Assembly: GCF_016907895.1 (NCBI RefSeq)
Contig: NZ_JAFBCV010000010.1
Location: 62,001-126,000, forward strand
From: Shouchella xiaoxiensis
GTDB taxonomy: Bacteria > Bacillota > Bacilli > Bacillales > Bacillaceae_D
Reading direction: 5' to 3'
Length of the DNA: 64,000 nucleotides
A program made the position numbers and the translations under genes. Each line of letters opens with the position of its first letter. Within the stretch, counting starts at the first letter, position 1. This document shows positions 1 to 8,335 of this stretch, piece by piece. A model generated the notes under the pieces. The model worked only from the letters and a program-made list of their open reading frames with translations, had not been told where the DNA came from and ran no database searches.

Positions 1-545
1 TCCATCGTTTCTTCTTGCGCTTCTGTATTGCTACGTTCTTCGCTTATCTTCTTATCTTCTCGCGCTTTGATATAATCGGACCTTTCTCCATGGCGAATTA
101 AATCATAAATCGCCCGGCCATTGGTCGGCTGTCCATCAGGTAAATAGACCGGAATTAAATCAAACAACATAAAGTAAAAGCAATAAAAAATAAATGTGCT
201 CCAGAAGATGTTGTTATCAAGCACGCCGTTTAACACGAGTGAATTAACCGTTACAGCGCTAACTCCCGTAGTTAGGATTGGTGAAAGATAAATAAAGCCA
301 TGCCATAAGCGATTACTCGGCTTTAATTCATCATACTCCATCCAGCTGTACATGAAAAAGTAGCGCCGCACTTCAATCGTCGGCAATTTAAACAAAGTCG
401 GTCCACTGCCAATAATTAAATTTTTATTTGTGCCTTGTAAGATTGTTGCGGCTAAGTAATAGCCTGACTCGCGAATCACGGTCGTTAGGGGTAGAATAAA
501 CAAAGCGGCCATCAAGAGGCGAAACCAATCGGTTGGACTAAACAC
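1..545 (-). CDS. Membrane protein, possible inactive site-2-protease (M50) relative, 3' end off window
   Basis: A reading frame runs leftward off the window from a GTG at 545, with GGAG six bases upstream. About 181 residues are visible: a hydrophobic first segment, a soluble stretch, two further hydrophobic segments and a charged Lys/Glu-rich tail. The first segment holds RESGYYLAA where M50 zinc proteases have HExxH followed by AA. A later FDLIPVYLPDGQPTNG resembles the NxxPxxxLDG helix of that family. If the relation is real, the zinc-binding histidines are gone and the protein would be a non-catalytic relative. This assignment is inference from two motif echoes; a plain unknown membrane protein is the alternative. 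The C-terminus lies outside the window. Confidence 0.6.
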   Translation of the reverse strand, partial: MFSPTDWFRLLMAALFILPLTTVIRESGYYLAATILQGTNKNLIIGSGPTLFKLPTIEVRRYFFMYSWMEYDELKPSNRLWHGFIYLSPILTTGVSAVTVNSLVLNGVLDNNIFWSTFIFYCFYFMLFDLIPVYLPDGQPTNGRAIYDLIRHGERSDYIKAREDKKISEERSNTEAQEETM

Positions 546-675
546 ATCAAGCTCCTTTCTTTTTTTGTTCTTCTTATCTATTCGTACAATTGGTTACATT
601 CTTTTATATATGACGGATATTCATTATTACAGCTGTGACCACTGTACGCAACTATAGACTTCAACTTTATTGAAA

Positions 676-740
676 TGTAAACACTCTGTTACATTGTGAT
701 AAAGAGCTCATTTTATTAACGCTTTGTTTTCCTGTATGAT
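676..740 (+). promoter_or_regulatory. Putative promoter and dyad upstream of the RpiR regulator gene
   Basis: TATGAT at 735-740 is a good -10 about 30 bases before the gene; the -35 (TTATTA near 713) is weak. Upstream, TGTAA at 676-680 and TTACA at 689-693 form an inverted repeat around an 8-base spacer and could be an operator. Assignment to a particular regulator is not possible from sequence. Confidence 0.35.
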
Positions 741-776
741 AAAGAGACTTATAGGTCGAAAGGAATGGAACTGCGC

Positions 777-1580
777 ATGGCGTCAATAATTAACCACATA
801 CAGCTCAGCTACCATACGCTCAGCTCTACCGAAAAACGAATTGCTGATTATGTAACGATGCACACGGAAGAACTTGCCAACATTCATATTCGTGATCTTG
901 CTGAGAAAAGCAATACCTCAATCGCAACCATTACCCGCTTTTGCAAAAAGCTCGGCGTTAAAAGCTTTGTTGATTTTAAAATTCTCTTACGCGATGAGCT
1001 CGTTAAAAATGATGCAAGCGATCATTTAATTGCTGAGATGGCGCATATGTACAAAGTCATTATTAACGGCAGCAATTCTCTTCTATCCGAGGCTCAAATC
1101 CATCAAGCCTGTGCACTTATTGAAAACGCCGAACGCATTGAAATTTATGGGATCGGCAGTTCTGCCCTTTCCGGTCAGGAACTGAAATTCCGCCTAATGC
1201 GCATGGGATTCCGTGTTGATGCCCATGCCGATTCACATACGATGTTAATGAATGCGTCTTTGCTTGGACCTGCTGACTTAGTCATTGCTATTTCCAATTC
1301 TGGTCATACGCAGGACATTATTGATGCTGCTGCGCTTGCAAAGGAAAACAAAGCGAAAATCATGCTGTTGACGAATCATGAATCGACGCCGCTTAGTAAG
1401 CTAGCTGACTTCTTATTGCTTAGCTACAGCCCAAAGCCGTTTTATAGTAAAGGTTTCTTAAATGCCCAATTATCGATTTTGCATATTCTCGATTTAATTA
1501 GCATGGTTCTGCTGAAAAAGAAAGAGCGAGAAGCCAGCCGTATTAAAACGCTTGATGCACTGAATCAATTAAAAAAATGA
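777..1580 (+). CDS. MurR/RpiR-family transcriptional regulator (HTH + SIS domain)
   Basis: Amino-sugar-sensing regulator. An N-terminal HTH_6 domain occupies roughly the first 75 residues (TSIATITRFCKKLG is the recognition-helix region). A SIS phosphosugar-binding domain follows at about 105-235 (YGIGSSALSG, AISNSGHTQDII). Length of about 267 residues is normal for the family. An ATG at 765 directly abuts the AAAGGA ribosome site, so the ATG at 777 is preferred. The gene faces nanE and the PTS gene across a shared terminator, so it is the likely regulator of that operon, with GlcNAc-6-P, ManNAc-6-P or MurNAc-6-P as plausible effectors (inference). Confidence 0.9.
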   Translation: MASIINHIQLSYHTLSSTEKRIADYVTMHTEELANIHIRDLAEKSNTSIATITRFCKKLGVKSFVDFKILLRDELVKNDASDHLIAEMAHMYKVIINGSNSLLSEAQIHQACALIENAERIEIYGIGSSALSGQELKFRLMRMGFRVDAHADSHTMLMNASLLGPADLVIAISNSGHTQDIIDAAALAKENKAKIMLLTNHESTPLSKLADFLLLSYSPKPFYSKGFLNAQLSILHILDLISMVLLKKKEREASRIKTLDALNQLKK

Positions 1581-1593
1581 GGTCCATCTTAGA

Positions 1594-1626
1594 AAACAAC
1601 CGACCCTCCGTAGAGTGTCGGCTGTT
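1594..1626. terminator. Bidirectional terminator between rpiR-type gene and nanE
   Basis: AAACAACCGAC and its near-complement GTCGGCTGTTT form a long GC-containing hairpin with A/T runs on both sides. It lies between convergent genes and can serve both. Confidence 0.8.
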
Positions 1627-1629
1627 TCT

Positions 1630-2316
1630 TTAACGTAGTTGATCCACGAAGCTTTTTGTAATCTGCTGGGGACGCGTAATTGCTCCACCAACAACAACGC
1701 TGAATGCTCCAGCAGCGAGTGCGCCTTTTGCAAGCGCCGGTGTATCCATCTTTCCTTCTGCGATAACTGGTTTTTCTACGGCGGCAACCATTTCCTTTAA
1801 TATGGAAAAATCGTTAGCTGCGGTAACTGCGCCTGTTGTATAGTCCGTGTAGCCGACAAGTGTTGTTGAAATACAGTCAAAACCGAGCACTTCTGCCTCT
1901 ATCGCTTCCTCAACAGTAGAGACATCAGCCATTAGCGCTACATTCGGATACGTCGCTCTTATCGTGCGAACGAGCTCCGAAAGCGTCACTCCGTCCGGTC
2001 GCGCTTGCTTCGTTGCATCCATCGCAATCATGTCCGTTTTCACTTCCATTAACTCGTCAATTTCTTTCATTGTTGCCGTAATATACACCTTACTGTCAGG
2101 ATAATCTCTTTTTACAATGCCGATCACAGGCAAATCCACGTTTGCTTTAATTTCTTGGATGTCTTGTTTGGAGTTTGCGCGGATTCCTGCAGCACCGCCT
2201 ACCTTAGCTGCCACAGCCATTCGTCCCATAATATAAGAGGAATGAAGCGGTTCTGTTTCAAGCGCCTGGCAGGAAACAACGAGCTTTCCTTTTAATTTCA
2301 ATAAGATGTTATGCAT
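1630..2316 (-). CDS. nanE: N-acetylmannosamine-6-phosphate 2-epimerase NanE
   Basis: Cytosolic TIM-barrel enzyme converting ManNAc-6-P to GlcNAc-6-P. The 228-residue length matches the family. Characteristic segments include GIRANS near residue 45, PVIGIVKRDY, MIAMDAT (catalytic-side strand), ISTTLVGYT, PVIAEGK and VVVGGAITRP (phosphate-binding loop). The start lies 5 bases after the PTS stop codon, with its GGAGAG site inside the end of the upstream gene, so the two are translated from one message. Together they import and epimerise a phosphorylated N-acetylhexosamine. Confidence 0.95.
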   Translation of the reverse strand: MHNILLKLKGKLVVSCQALETEPLHSSYIMGRMAVAAKVGGAAGIRANSKQDIQEIKANVDLPVIGIVKRDYPDSKVYITATMKEIDELMEVKTDMIAMDATKQARPDGVTLSELVRTIRATYPNVALMADVSTVEEAIEAEVLGFDCISTTLVGYTDYTTGAVTAANDFSILKEMVAAVEKPVIAEGKMDTPALAKGALAAGAFSVVVGGAITRPQQITKSFVDQLR

Positions 2317-2321
2317 TTCAT

Positions 2322-3857
2322 TTACTCTCCCATCAATTCATCAACTTCGTTTCGAATCACCGTTACTTCTGGCCCGTAAATAACCTGCACGCCGTTCCCA
2401 TTTACGATAATTCCTTTTGCACCTGTTGCTTTTAATTTGTCTTTATCCACTTCGTCGCCGTTATACACACTCACGCGCAGGCGAGTCGCACAAGCATCAA
2501 CGTCTTTAATATTAGTCTTTGCACCAAGTCCAGCGATGATTGCCTCCGCTCGCTCTGTCCCTTTAACGGTCACGTTAACCATTTCTTCGTCTTCACGTCC
2601 AGGTGTTTTAAAATTGAATTTCGTAATTAAAAAGCGGAAAACAAAGTAGTACAAGCAGAACCAAACAGCTCCAATAATCGGCACAATCATCCAGTTTGTT
2701 TTGTCATTGCCTTGCAGTACCCCAAATAGAATAAAATCAATAAACCCACCAGAAAACGTCTGTCCGATTGTGACTGAGAACATATGAGCTAACATAAAAG
2801 CTAAACCATCAAATACGGCATGAACCACATAGAGTAATGGCGCAATAAACAAGAATGAAAACTCTAATGGTTCCGTAATACCCGTTAAGAATGAGGTGAG
2901 TCCAGCCGAGAGCATCAATCCGCCGACTATTTTTTTGTTCTTTGGTTTAGCCGTATGATAAATCGCAAGCGCGGCACCGAGTAGACCGAACATCATTGTA
3001 ATAAAGCGACCTGACATAAAGCGAGAGGTTCCTTCAAAGAACGTTTCTACTGTCGGATCAGCAAGCTGGGCGAAGAAAATACGCTGCGTTCCCTCAATTA
3101 AACTACCATCAACAACGAGCGACCCTCCGAGGCTAGTCGTCCAAAACGGAATATAGAAAATATGATGAAGGCCAAACGGTCCAAGTAATCGTAAAATCGT
3201 TCCGTAAATAAACGTACCAATATAGCCAGTTGCCTCAACGAGCCCACCTAAAGAGAAGATACCTGATTGAATAAAGGGCCACACATAAAAGAGCACAACC
3301 CCTAAAAGCATCGCTCCAAACGAACTGATGATTGGAATAAAGCGCGATCCGCCAAAGAATCCTAGAAAACGCGGTAGTTCAATTTTGTAATAGCGTGCAT
3401 GCAGGATATAAACCAAAATACCAACAAGGACACCGCCAAATACACCTGTCTCCAGCGTTTGAATGCCGACACTCATGCCTTGTCCGGCATCTGATAGATT
3501 GTCCTCTGCCAACCTGCCTGTGATAACAAGCATCGCATTTATCGTTGCATTCATAACGAAGAAAGCAACCATTGCCGCTAGACCGACCGTTCCTTTGTCT
3601 GCTCTAGCTAGACCAACTGCTAGACCGACCGCAAATAAGAGCGGCAGATTAGCAAACACGATGTTACCAGCTGAACTCATTACGGTAAAGATCGCTTGCA
3701 AAAAGGCTTGATCTAGAAAAGGATACGCAATAATCGTATTTGGATTGCTTAAAGCGCCACCAATCCCTAACAACAACCCCGCAGCCGGTAAAACCGCAAT
3801 TGGCAGCATAAATGATTTACCGAACCGCTGTGCCTGTTCAAAGAAAACGTTTTTCAT
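2322..3857 (-). CDS. PTS sugar transporter subunit EIICB (glucose/GlcNAc superfamily)
   Basis: A 511-residue fused phosphotransferase transporter. The EIIC membrane domain spans about 1-410 with around ten hydrophobic segments and the GITEPLEFSFLF loop typical of the glucose/N-acetylglucosamine superfamily. The EIIB domain spans about 430-511, with phosphorylated Cys456 in DACATRLRV. No EIIA domain is fused, so a shared EIIA must act. Pairing with nanE suggests ManNAc as substrate, though GlcNAc or another amino sugar is possible. The ATG is preceded by AGGGGGA. It is the first gene of the operon with nanE. Confidence 0.9.
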   Translation of the reverse strand: MKNVFFEQAQRFGKSFMLPIAVLPAAGLLLGIGGALSNPNTIIAYPFLDQAFLQAIFTVMSSAGNIVFANLPLLFAVGLAVGLARADKGTVGLAAMVAFFVMNATINAMLVITGRLAEDNLSDAGQGMSVGIQTLETGVFGGVLVGILVYILHARYYKIELPRFLGFFGGSRFIPIISSFGAMLLGVVLFYVWPFIQSGIFSLGGLVEATGYIGTFIYGTILRLLGPFGLHHIFYIPFWTTSLGGSLVVDGSLIEGTQRIFFAQLADPTVETFFEGTSRFMSGRFITMMFGLLGAALAIYHTAKPKNKKIVGGLMLSAGLTSFLTGITEPLEFSFLFIAPLLYVVHAVFDGLAFMLAHMFSVTIGQTFSGGFIDFILFGVLQGNDKTNWMIVPIIGAVWFCLYYFVFRFLITKFNFKTPGREDEEMVNVTVKGTERAEAIIAGLGAKTNIKDVDACATRLRVSVYNGDEVDKDKLKATGAKGIIVNGNGVQVIYGPEVTVIRNEVDELMGE

Positions 3858-3872
3858 AATATCCCCCTATAA

Positions 3873-3917
3873 GAAAACTGTTTTCATGATTATAACGAAA
3901 CCGTTTTCCATTTTCAA
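3873..3917 (-). promoter_or_regulatory. Sigma-A promoter with two operator palindromes for the PTS-nanE operon
   Basis: On the minus strand TTGAAA (3912-3917), 17 bases, TATAAT (3889-3894). GAAACCGTTTTC at 3897-3908 sits between -35 and -10. GAAAACTGTTTTC at 3873-3885 covers the start-site region. The two similar palindromes, about two helical turns apart, look like sites for one repressor. The facing RpiR-family regulator is the prime candidate; CcpA is less likely because the core does not fit a cre box well. Confidence 0.75.
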
Positions 3918-3942
3918 TAGGTGATTGATTTCCAAATCCATG

Positions 3943-3972
3943 AAAAAACGCCTTTCCTTTTGGAAAGACGTT
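3943..3972 (-). terminator. Rho-independent terminator after the DUF554 gene
   Basis: On the minus strand AACGTCTTTCC, loop AAA, GGAAAGGCGTT then a T-run (A-run at 3943-3948 on the plus strand). Confidence 0.85.
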
Positions 3973-3978
3973 GCGTTT

Positions 3979-4662
3979 CTATAAGCCTAACAGCGCTTTC
4001 CCTGCAAAAAACACAATCGGCACGAGCATAGCTGGAAGCAGGTTCATCGTTTTAAATTTTTTCAAGCCAAGAATACTCAGACCTGTACTTAAAATCAAAA
4101 CCCCACCGATAATAGAGATTTCTGTCAAGATATCTGCCGTAATTGCCACTGCCGCAAAAGAAGCAAACAGGTAAATACTGCCCTGCCACACCAACAGAAT
4201 AACGGCGGAAAAGGCGATGCTCAAGCCAAAGGTAGAAGCGAGCACGATGGAAGTGACTCCATCCAATATCGCATTCGAAAATAAGTAGGTATAGTTTTGA
4301 TTTAGAGCAGCTTCAATTGGACCAACAATGGATAGCGTTCCAACACAGAACAATAAGATTGCTGTCGTTAAGCCTTCATTCGTATTCCCTTTTAAAACGA
4401 AGGACAACAGCTTATTAAATCGGTCTTCAAACCGCGTCCACTCACCTAGTAATCCACCAATTGCTAAGCTGACAATAAACAGGACCGGGTAATTGCTAGC
4501 AGGAAGATGCGTCGCAATCGCGCCAACACCTAAACCAACAACGGCTAATCCCATTGCCTGCATCAGAATTTCGTGATGCGCTTCTTTTAAGCCCCGTTTA
4601 AAAAAATGCCCAACTAAACTCCCAATAAGAATCGTTCCTACATTTACAAGTGTTCCAATCAC
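3979..4662 (-). CDS. DUF554 family membrane protein (YdfK/YqgA-like)
   Basis: A 227-residue integral membrane protein with about six hydrophobic segments. The N-terminus (GTLVNVGTILIGSLVG) and the repeated GxxxxG-rich helices match DUF554. The function of the family is unknown; transport has been suggested only from topology. It starts at GTG (4660-4662) with AAAGGA upstream. It is transcribed alone with its own terminator and is followed by the PTS promoter of the neighbouring operon. Confidence 0.85.
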   Translation of the reverse strand: MIGTLVNVGTILIGSLVGHFFKRGLKEAHHEILMQAMGLAVVGLGVGAIATHLPASNYPVLFIVSLAIGGLLGEWTRFEDRFNKLLSFVLKGNTNEGLTTAILLFCVGTLSIVGPIEAALNQNYTYLFSNAILDGVTSIVLASTFGLSIAFSAVILLVWQGSIYLFASFAAVAITADILTEISIIGGVLILSTGLSILGLKKFKTMNLLPAMLVPIVFFAGKALLGL

Positions 4663-4784
4663 AACGTCCCGTCCTTTTGTAATTCATATAACATAAGCAT
4701 ATCATTTGTAGAATTATCTGTGTTTGCAAATTAATGTCTGGGGAACAGAATAATGAATCAGTTAGTCTGTAAAGGAGGATTTTT

Positions 4785-4871
4785 ATGGATGTTCTAACTC
4801 TCTTTATTATTCTAGCGGTCGGTGGTCCGTTAATTGGTCTCGGTTACGCCACGTACAAACACAAGAAATAA
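4785..4871 (+). CDS. 28-residue single-span membrane peptide
   Basis: ATG at 4785 follows a strong AAAGGAGGAT site at ideal distance and opens a 28-codon frame. The peptide is one hydrophobic helix of about 20 residues (FIILAVGGPLIGLGYATY) ending in the basic tail KHKK. A strong terminator follows within 10 bases, so it is a self-contained gene. No family or function is recognised. Confidence 0.7.
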   Translation: MDVLTLFIILAVGGPLIGLGYATYKHKK

Positions 4872-4878
4872 ACAGGAA

Positions 4879-4909
4879 AAAAAGCACATACACTTGTATG
4901 TGCTTTTTT
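4879..4909 (+). terminator. Terminator after the 28-residue peptide gene
   Basis: AAAGCACATAC, short loop, GTATGTGCTTT and a T-run to 4909. Confidence 0.85.
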
Positions 4910-4936
4910 GATCACCTAGCCTAATGAGTCTCAGAC

Positions 4937-4998
4937 AAATAAGTGAGAAAATAACCTCTCTTATTGTTTGATATGTAGGATGGAGAAGGTCTCCATCC
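4937..4998. repeat. Two consecutive hairpin-forming inverted repeats
   Basis: GGATGGAGA / TCTCCATCC at 4978-4998 is a perfect 9-bp stem with a 3-base loop. A weaker dyad (AATAAG..GAGA / TCTC.TTATT) lies at 4937-4968. Neither has a strong T-run in the direction of the minus-strand gene ending at 5007, so function as its terminator is only possible. Confidence 0.5.
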
Positions 4999-5006
4999 TG
5001 TATAAC

Positions 5007-5171
5007 TCATTGGTTTGGCATCTTTGTTTCTTCCAGAATCGTTTCAAGATGGCTGATTTGATCGTCAAGCATCTTGGTAAAACGAGATTCTTTCTCGGTT
5101 ACCTTTTCCTTTAAATGTAAAAGAAATTGTAATTCCCGTCGAAACAATTCGCGCTCTAGGTGATCTATCAA
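5007..5171 (-). CDS. 54-residue coiled-coil protein, TTG start
   Basis: A TTG at 5169-5171 preceded by GAGGGGAT opens a 54-codon frame. The peptide is almost entirely helical and highly charged (HLERELFRRELQFLLHLKEK), with hydrophobic residues spaced as heptads, so a small coiled coil is likely. No family was recognised. The start is the only initiator with a ribosome site. Confidence 0.55.
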   Translation of the reverse strand: MIDHLERELFRRELQFLLHLKEKVTEKESRFTKMLDDQISHLETILEETKMPNQ

Positions 5172-5284
5172 GGATATCCCCTCACTTATTTCGTAATAAG
5201 ATACCTAGATTTATTGAGTACCCTGCCCGTATTAATTGGAAACTTGTTTTCAACGTTTATTTAATTTATTTCAATTTAGAAGGG

Positions 5285-5590
5285 TCACTCCCACCACATG
5301 CTTAAGAAAAACAATGACCAGGCCATCCCGCTAAGAGTAGTGAATACGACCACCACTACAAGTGTACCCCAAAGGCTGTCACGCACTTCGTCTCGCGCTT
5401 TAAGCAGAATAAGCCAGATAAAAGTACGCAAATAGAGAAACGCGCTCATGATTGTTAACGCTAATAAGAGCCAGATTGAGGGGATCGCCGGAATGAGCTG
5501 AGTGACTTGCATTGAAATCCATGGTCCTGTTAACGCTACTAACGTCGCGAGAATAATGAGCGTACTCAGCATGGTTATTTTTTGAGTCAC
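5285..5590 (-). CDS. Small three-span membrane protein
   Basis: About 101 residues with three predicted membrane helices and a positively charged loop (LKARDEVRDS) between the second and third. The GTG at 5588-5590 follows a perfect AGGAGG at 7 bases and is preferred over an upstream TTG that would place the ribosome site inside the coding region. The family is unknown. Confidence 0.65.
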   Translation of the reverse strand: MTQKITMLSTLIILATLVALTGPWISMQVTQLIPAIPSIWLLLALTIMSAFLYLRTFIWLILLKARDEVRDSLWGTLVVVVVFTTLSGMAWSLFFLSMWWE

Positions 5591-5653
5591 TCGACAGCCT
5601 CCTCTCAACAACCAAACCCTCCTTACATTTTAGCATTTATCAGGACCTTACAC

Positions 5654-5680
5654 AAAAAAAAGACTGCATCACGCAGTCGC
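5654..5680 (-). terminator. Terminator of the amide hydrolase gene
   Basis: On the minus strand GACTGC, loop GTGAT, GCAGTC then eight Ts, just past the stop codon. Confidence 0.9.
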
Positions 5681-5685
5681 TCTTC

Positions 5686-6681
5686 CTAATTCTGAAAATG
5701 AATTGCCTGCTCTTGAGAGACAGGGTACTGAATCAGTTCCTCACCGGTTAAATCTTCTTCCAACAGCTTCACTGCGCTAATTTGGTTATTCGCATAGGGG
5801 TGATAATAATAGATGAGTGAGTTCGCGCACATCGCCGCACTATAGAGGGTATACGACGGGCTTCCCTCTTCTATATCGGCACCTCGTGCGACAGTGCAGT
5901 AATCAAGCACCTTCATTGTGTTCTGTAGTCCGTCAAGCTCCGTCACCGCTTCATCTATATGATTCCGAAGAAAGGCTGCCCGAACAAATCGTGACGGGGA
6001 TGAATAATCTCCTGGTATGCCGAAATTACCGCTAATCATTTCAGGTGACCGAACCAAGTGGTAATTACCCCAGACCACATCCTCTTCCGATTGGATTGTT
6101 GTTAATGACGTATATTGATTTAAATTAATCAAGTGCCAGCGAAAGTCTGGGCTGTTAGAAAAAGCTCCAACAGGGTTGTTAAACACCCTCAAACCATCCT
6201 TCGTATTTTCAATCACAATCGTCTTGCCTGCACGGTCGCTAAAAATCCAGTGGATCGGTGGCGGTCCTTCCGTCAATTCCAAATCCACAGCCAACAGATT
6301 AAGATTGCCTAAATCCTGCACGAGCTCATCCGTTGTTCTGTAATGAGTTAGGGCAAATAGCAGATAATGAATAGCAGCAAGATTTAATTGATTACGCCTT
6401 TTTTGCGTTGGAAACTCAGCAAACCCCTCTAAATAATGGATCACACCCATTAAGCCATGCTCATTCATTCCGTCAAACAAACCAAAAATGCCTTCTGTCT
6501 CGATGCCCATACCTACAGCACCATACCTGCCCGTTATATAGCGATTCTCTTGAGCATTTACCCATCGATACTTGCTAGGGATCACGTAGACGGAGTAATC
6601 ACTCGGCAAATCATAAAAATCAAAATTTCGTGCTAAGAAATGCTCGCCTTCCTTTGTATTGACTGTAATTGAGGTACACAT
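5686..6681 (-). CDS. Linear amide C-N hydrolase (choloylglycine hydrolase / penicillin V acylase family)
   Basis: N-terminal-nucleophile hydrolase of about 331 residues. I place the start at the ATG at 6679-6681 because it has AAAGGTGG at the right distance and puts Cys at position 2, the nucleophile exposed by removal of Met1. A longer upstream extension would bury that Cys. Family marks visible are FLARNFDFY near residue 18, MNEHGLMG, FSNSPDFRWH and PGDYSSPSRFVRAAFL. Members cleave bile-salt conjugates, penicillin V or acyl-homoserine lactones; the substrate cannot be told here. There is no signal peptide, so it is probably cytosolic. It follows the degenerate HD gene on the same strand. 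Confidence 0.9.
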   Translation of the reverse strand: MCTSITVNTKEGEHFLARNFDFYDLPSDYSVYVIPSKYRWVNAQENRYITGRYGAVGMGIETEGIFGLFDGMNEHGLMGVIHYLEGFAEFPTQKRRNQLNLAAIHYLLFALTHYRTTDELVQDLGNLNLLAVDLELTEGPPPIHWIFSDRAGKTIVIENTKDGLRVFNNPVGAFSNSPDFRWHLINLNQYTSLTTIQSEEDVVWGNYHLVRSPEMISGNFGIPGDYSSPSRFVRAAFLRNHIDEAVTELDGLQNTMKVLDYCTVARGADIEEGSPSYTLYSAAMCANSLIYYYHPYANNQISAVKLLEEDLTGEELIQYPVSQEQAIHFQN

Positions 6682-6771
6682 CTTATTCGCCACCTTTCTA
6701 TACATTGTAACGATACAGTATATGGTGCTCATAGTAAGGTATACCTTTGAGACTTTCTTTTACAACTTCGC

Positions 6772-7278
6772 TCACTCTTTAGCTGGCTCACTGCTCTCTC
6801 TTTCTTCATTCTTATGTTTTGAATCATCAAACTGGAGAAGATTCAGTAAGTTCACTTCCGAATGCAGGTGATGTATATGCTCTAATACATTAAGGCTACC
6901 GGTGGAAATGAGTTGTTGATAGAGGTTGATTTTCTCTTCTAGTTCTTTTAGTTTCACGACATAGGCGAGTTCGTTCTCACGGCATCTCTGTACAAACGCT
7001 TCGCTTTCTTCATTCGGATCATGTATTAACGCATCAACTGCTGCTAAGATGTGCTCAGGCATCCCCCATGAAGCCAGTTCACCTCGAGAAAAGTGACCAA
7101 TTCGAAACGAATCCATGAGCAGAGCGACAATTTTCTGCTCGGTATCCTCTAGCTGATGCATCACTTGCAGCAAATATAAAATATAGGGACAGCCCTTTAA
7201 ATCCGTTTGACCTTGATGAGCAATATTGGCAATGAGAAGCGCTCTTTCCATTAAATTCGAAACCATGTGATTCATCAT
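6772..7278 (-). CDS. RelA/SpoT-type HD-domain protein with lost metal ligands
   Basis: 168 residues. The first 80 align by eye with the HD hydrolase domain of (p)ppGpp enzymes: ALLIANIAHQGQTDLKGCPYI, then a helix ending ALLMDS, where active enzymes have AxxLHD. The first His of the site is present (AHQG), but the His of the usual HP motif is replaced (YLLQV) and the HD pair reads MD. This predicts a protein that can bind but not hydrolyse alarmone. The C-terminal half is helical and charged. The start has GGGAGG upstream. It lies about 90 bases upstream of the amide hydrolase and is probably cotranscribed. Confidence 0.6.
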   Translation of the reverse strand: MMNHMVSNLMERALLIANIAHQGQTDLKGCPYILYLLQVMHQLEDTEQKIVALLMDSFRIGHFSRGELASWGMPEHILAAVDALIHDPNEESEAFVQRCRENELAYVVKLKELEEKINLYQQLISTGSLNVLEHIHHLHSEVNLLNLLQFDDSKHKNEERESSEPAKE

Positions 7279-7408
7279 ATGATCCTCCCTTTTCCTACCT
7301 CTATATTTATGTCATTACCACTTCTATATCGGTACTTTCTTTAAGCTCTTCCAGATTTGGATGTGAGTTAACAAGGTGCGCTCTGTTTGTAAAGGGAGAA
7401 AACAGAGA

Positions 7409-7441
7409 AAAGGCAACCAGCGCTTCATGCTGGTTGCCTTT
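7409..7441. terminator. Terminator after the acetyltransferase gene
   Basis: AAAGGCAACCAGC and GCTGGTTGCCTTT form a perfect 13-bp stem around a 7-base loop. It serves the minus-strand gene ending at 7480. Confidence 0.85.
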
Positions 7442-7479
7442 CAACAGGTCCGCTTGTCATCTACGAAGCTGTTCCTTTA

Positions 7480-7878
7480 TCATTTATTTTTAGACTGCCA
7501 TAGTCCGCCTGAACCCGTTGTAAAACCACCTGCTTGATAGAAATTTGTTTTGTTTTCTTCATACGATACCGTCACAATTTCCAAACCAACCCGCTCTGCT
7601 TCCGTCAATAATGTCCTTACCACCATCACGCCGATCCCCTTTTTCTGGAATTGCGGATGGACAATAATATCTTCCATGTACCCGTGCTCTAAGCCCATCC
7701 CACAAATATAGCCAAAGGCAATAAGCTGGTCGCTTTCATTCCTCACACCTGCCCAGAAGTTGCAACGCTCGAATAAGGCTGGATAATCCTGATCACGCCT
7801 GCCCCAGCCAACTTGTTCTCTTAAATTAGGAACCTCGTGATTTGCTAATGAAAGATTTATAATTGGCGTATAGTTCAT
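7480..7878 (-). CDS. GNAT family N-acetyltransferase
   Basis: 132 residues with the acetyl-CoA pocket HPQFQKKGIGVMVVRTLL (RxxGxG/A type, here QKKGIG) near 75-95 and the family end NFYQAGGF. MEDIIVHP forms the preceding beta strand. Substrate unknown. A terminator follows and it appears monocistronic. Confidence 0.85.
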   Translation of the reverse strand: MNYTPIINLSLANHEVPNLREQVGWGRRDQDYPALFERCNFWAGVRNESDQLIAFGYICGMGLEHGYMEDIIVHPQFQKKGIGVMVVRTLLTEAERVGLEIVTVSYEENKTNFYQAGGFTTGSGGLWQSKNK

Positions 7879-7917
7879 TGGTTAGTCAGTCCTTTCTTTT
7901 TCTTTGGTCGATCACCT

Positions 7918-8148
7918 TTATTTACCTTTCACATAAAACGATGCCACAAATAAAACAACACTCTGCATGCTAAGGTAGATTGGAATTAATCTTTCGCTAA
8001 TGCTCGCTTGATAGTTATTTGAGTCAAATCCAGAAGAATCCTCAATCGTGATAGTTAACGGAAAATTTGTTGCGATACTAAGCAAGAAAAAACAAAGCAG
8101 GGCCGTGCATAATGACACAAATCCGGCAAGCAACAGGGCTGATTTCAT
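7918..8148 (-). CDS. Small two-span membrane protein
   Basis: 76 residues: an N-terminal helix (LLLAGFVSLCTALLCFFLLS), a polar acidic stretch of about 25 residues and a second helix (LSMQSVVLFVASFYV) ending in KGK. Ribosome site GGAGG lies 7 bases before the ATG. It is likely an outward loop between two helices. No family recognised. Confidence 0.55.
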   Translation of the reverse strand: MKSALLLAGFVSLCTALLCFFLLSIATNFPLTITIEDSSGFDSNNYQASISERLIPIYLSMQSVVLFVASFYVKGK

Positions 8149-8335
8149 GGGTGGGCCTCCATTTATTAAGATGTACGCTACTTACTCAAATACGATAAAG
8201 ATTTATTAATAACATACCTCTTCTCTAAAGGATTCTTTCTCACCTCAACGAATAAGCTAGTAATCAATGCATCATCTATCTTACGCCCCATATCCAAATC
8301 CGTTTCACGAGTGCTTTACCAAAGGAGTGAGCCTG

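Noticed and set aside
3873-3908. Palindromes at the PTS promoter read as CcpA cre boxes
   Set aside because: The central CG and flanks do not align with TGWAARCGYTWNCW without at least two mismatches; a dedicated repressor fits better.
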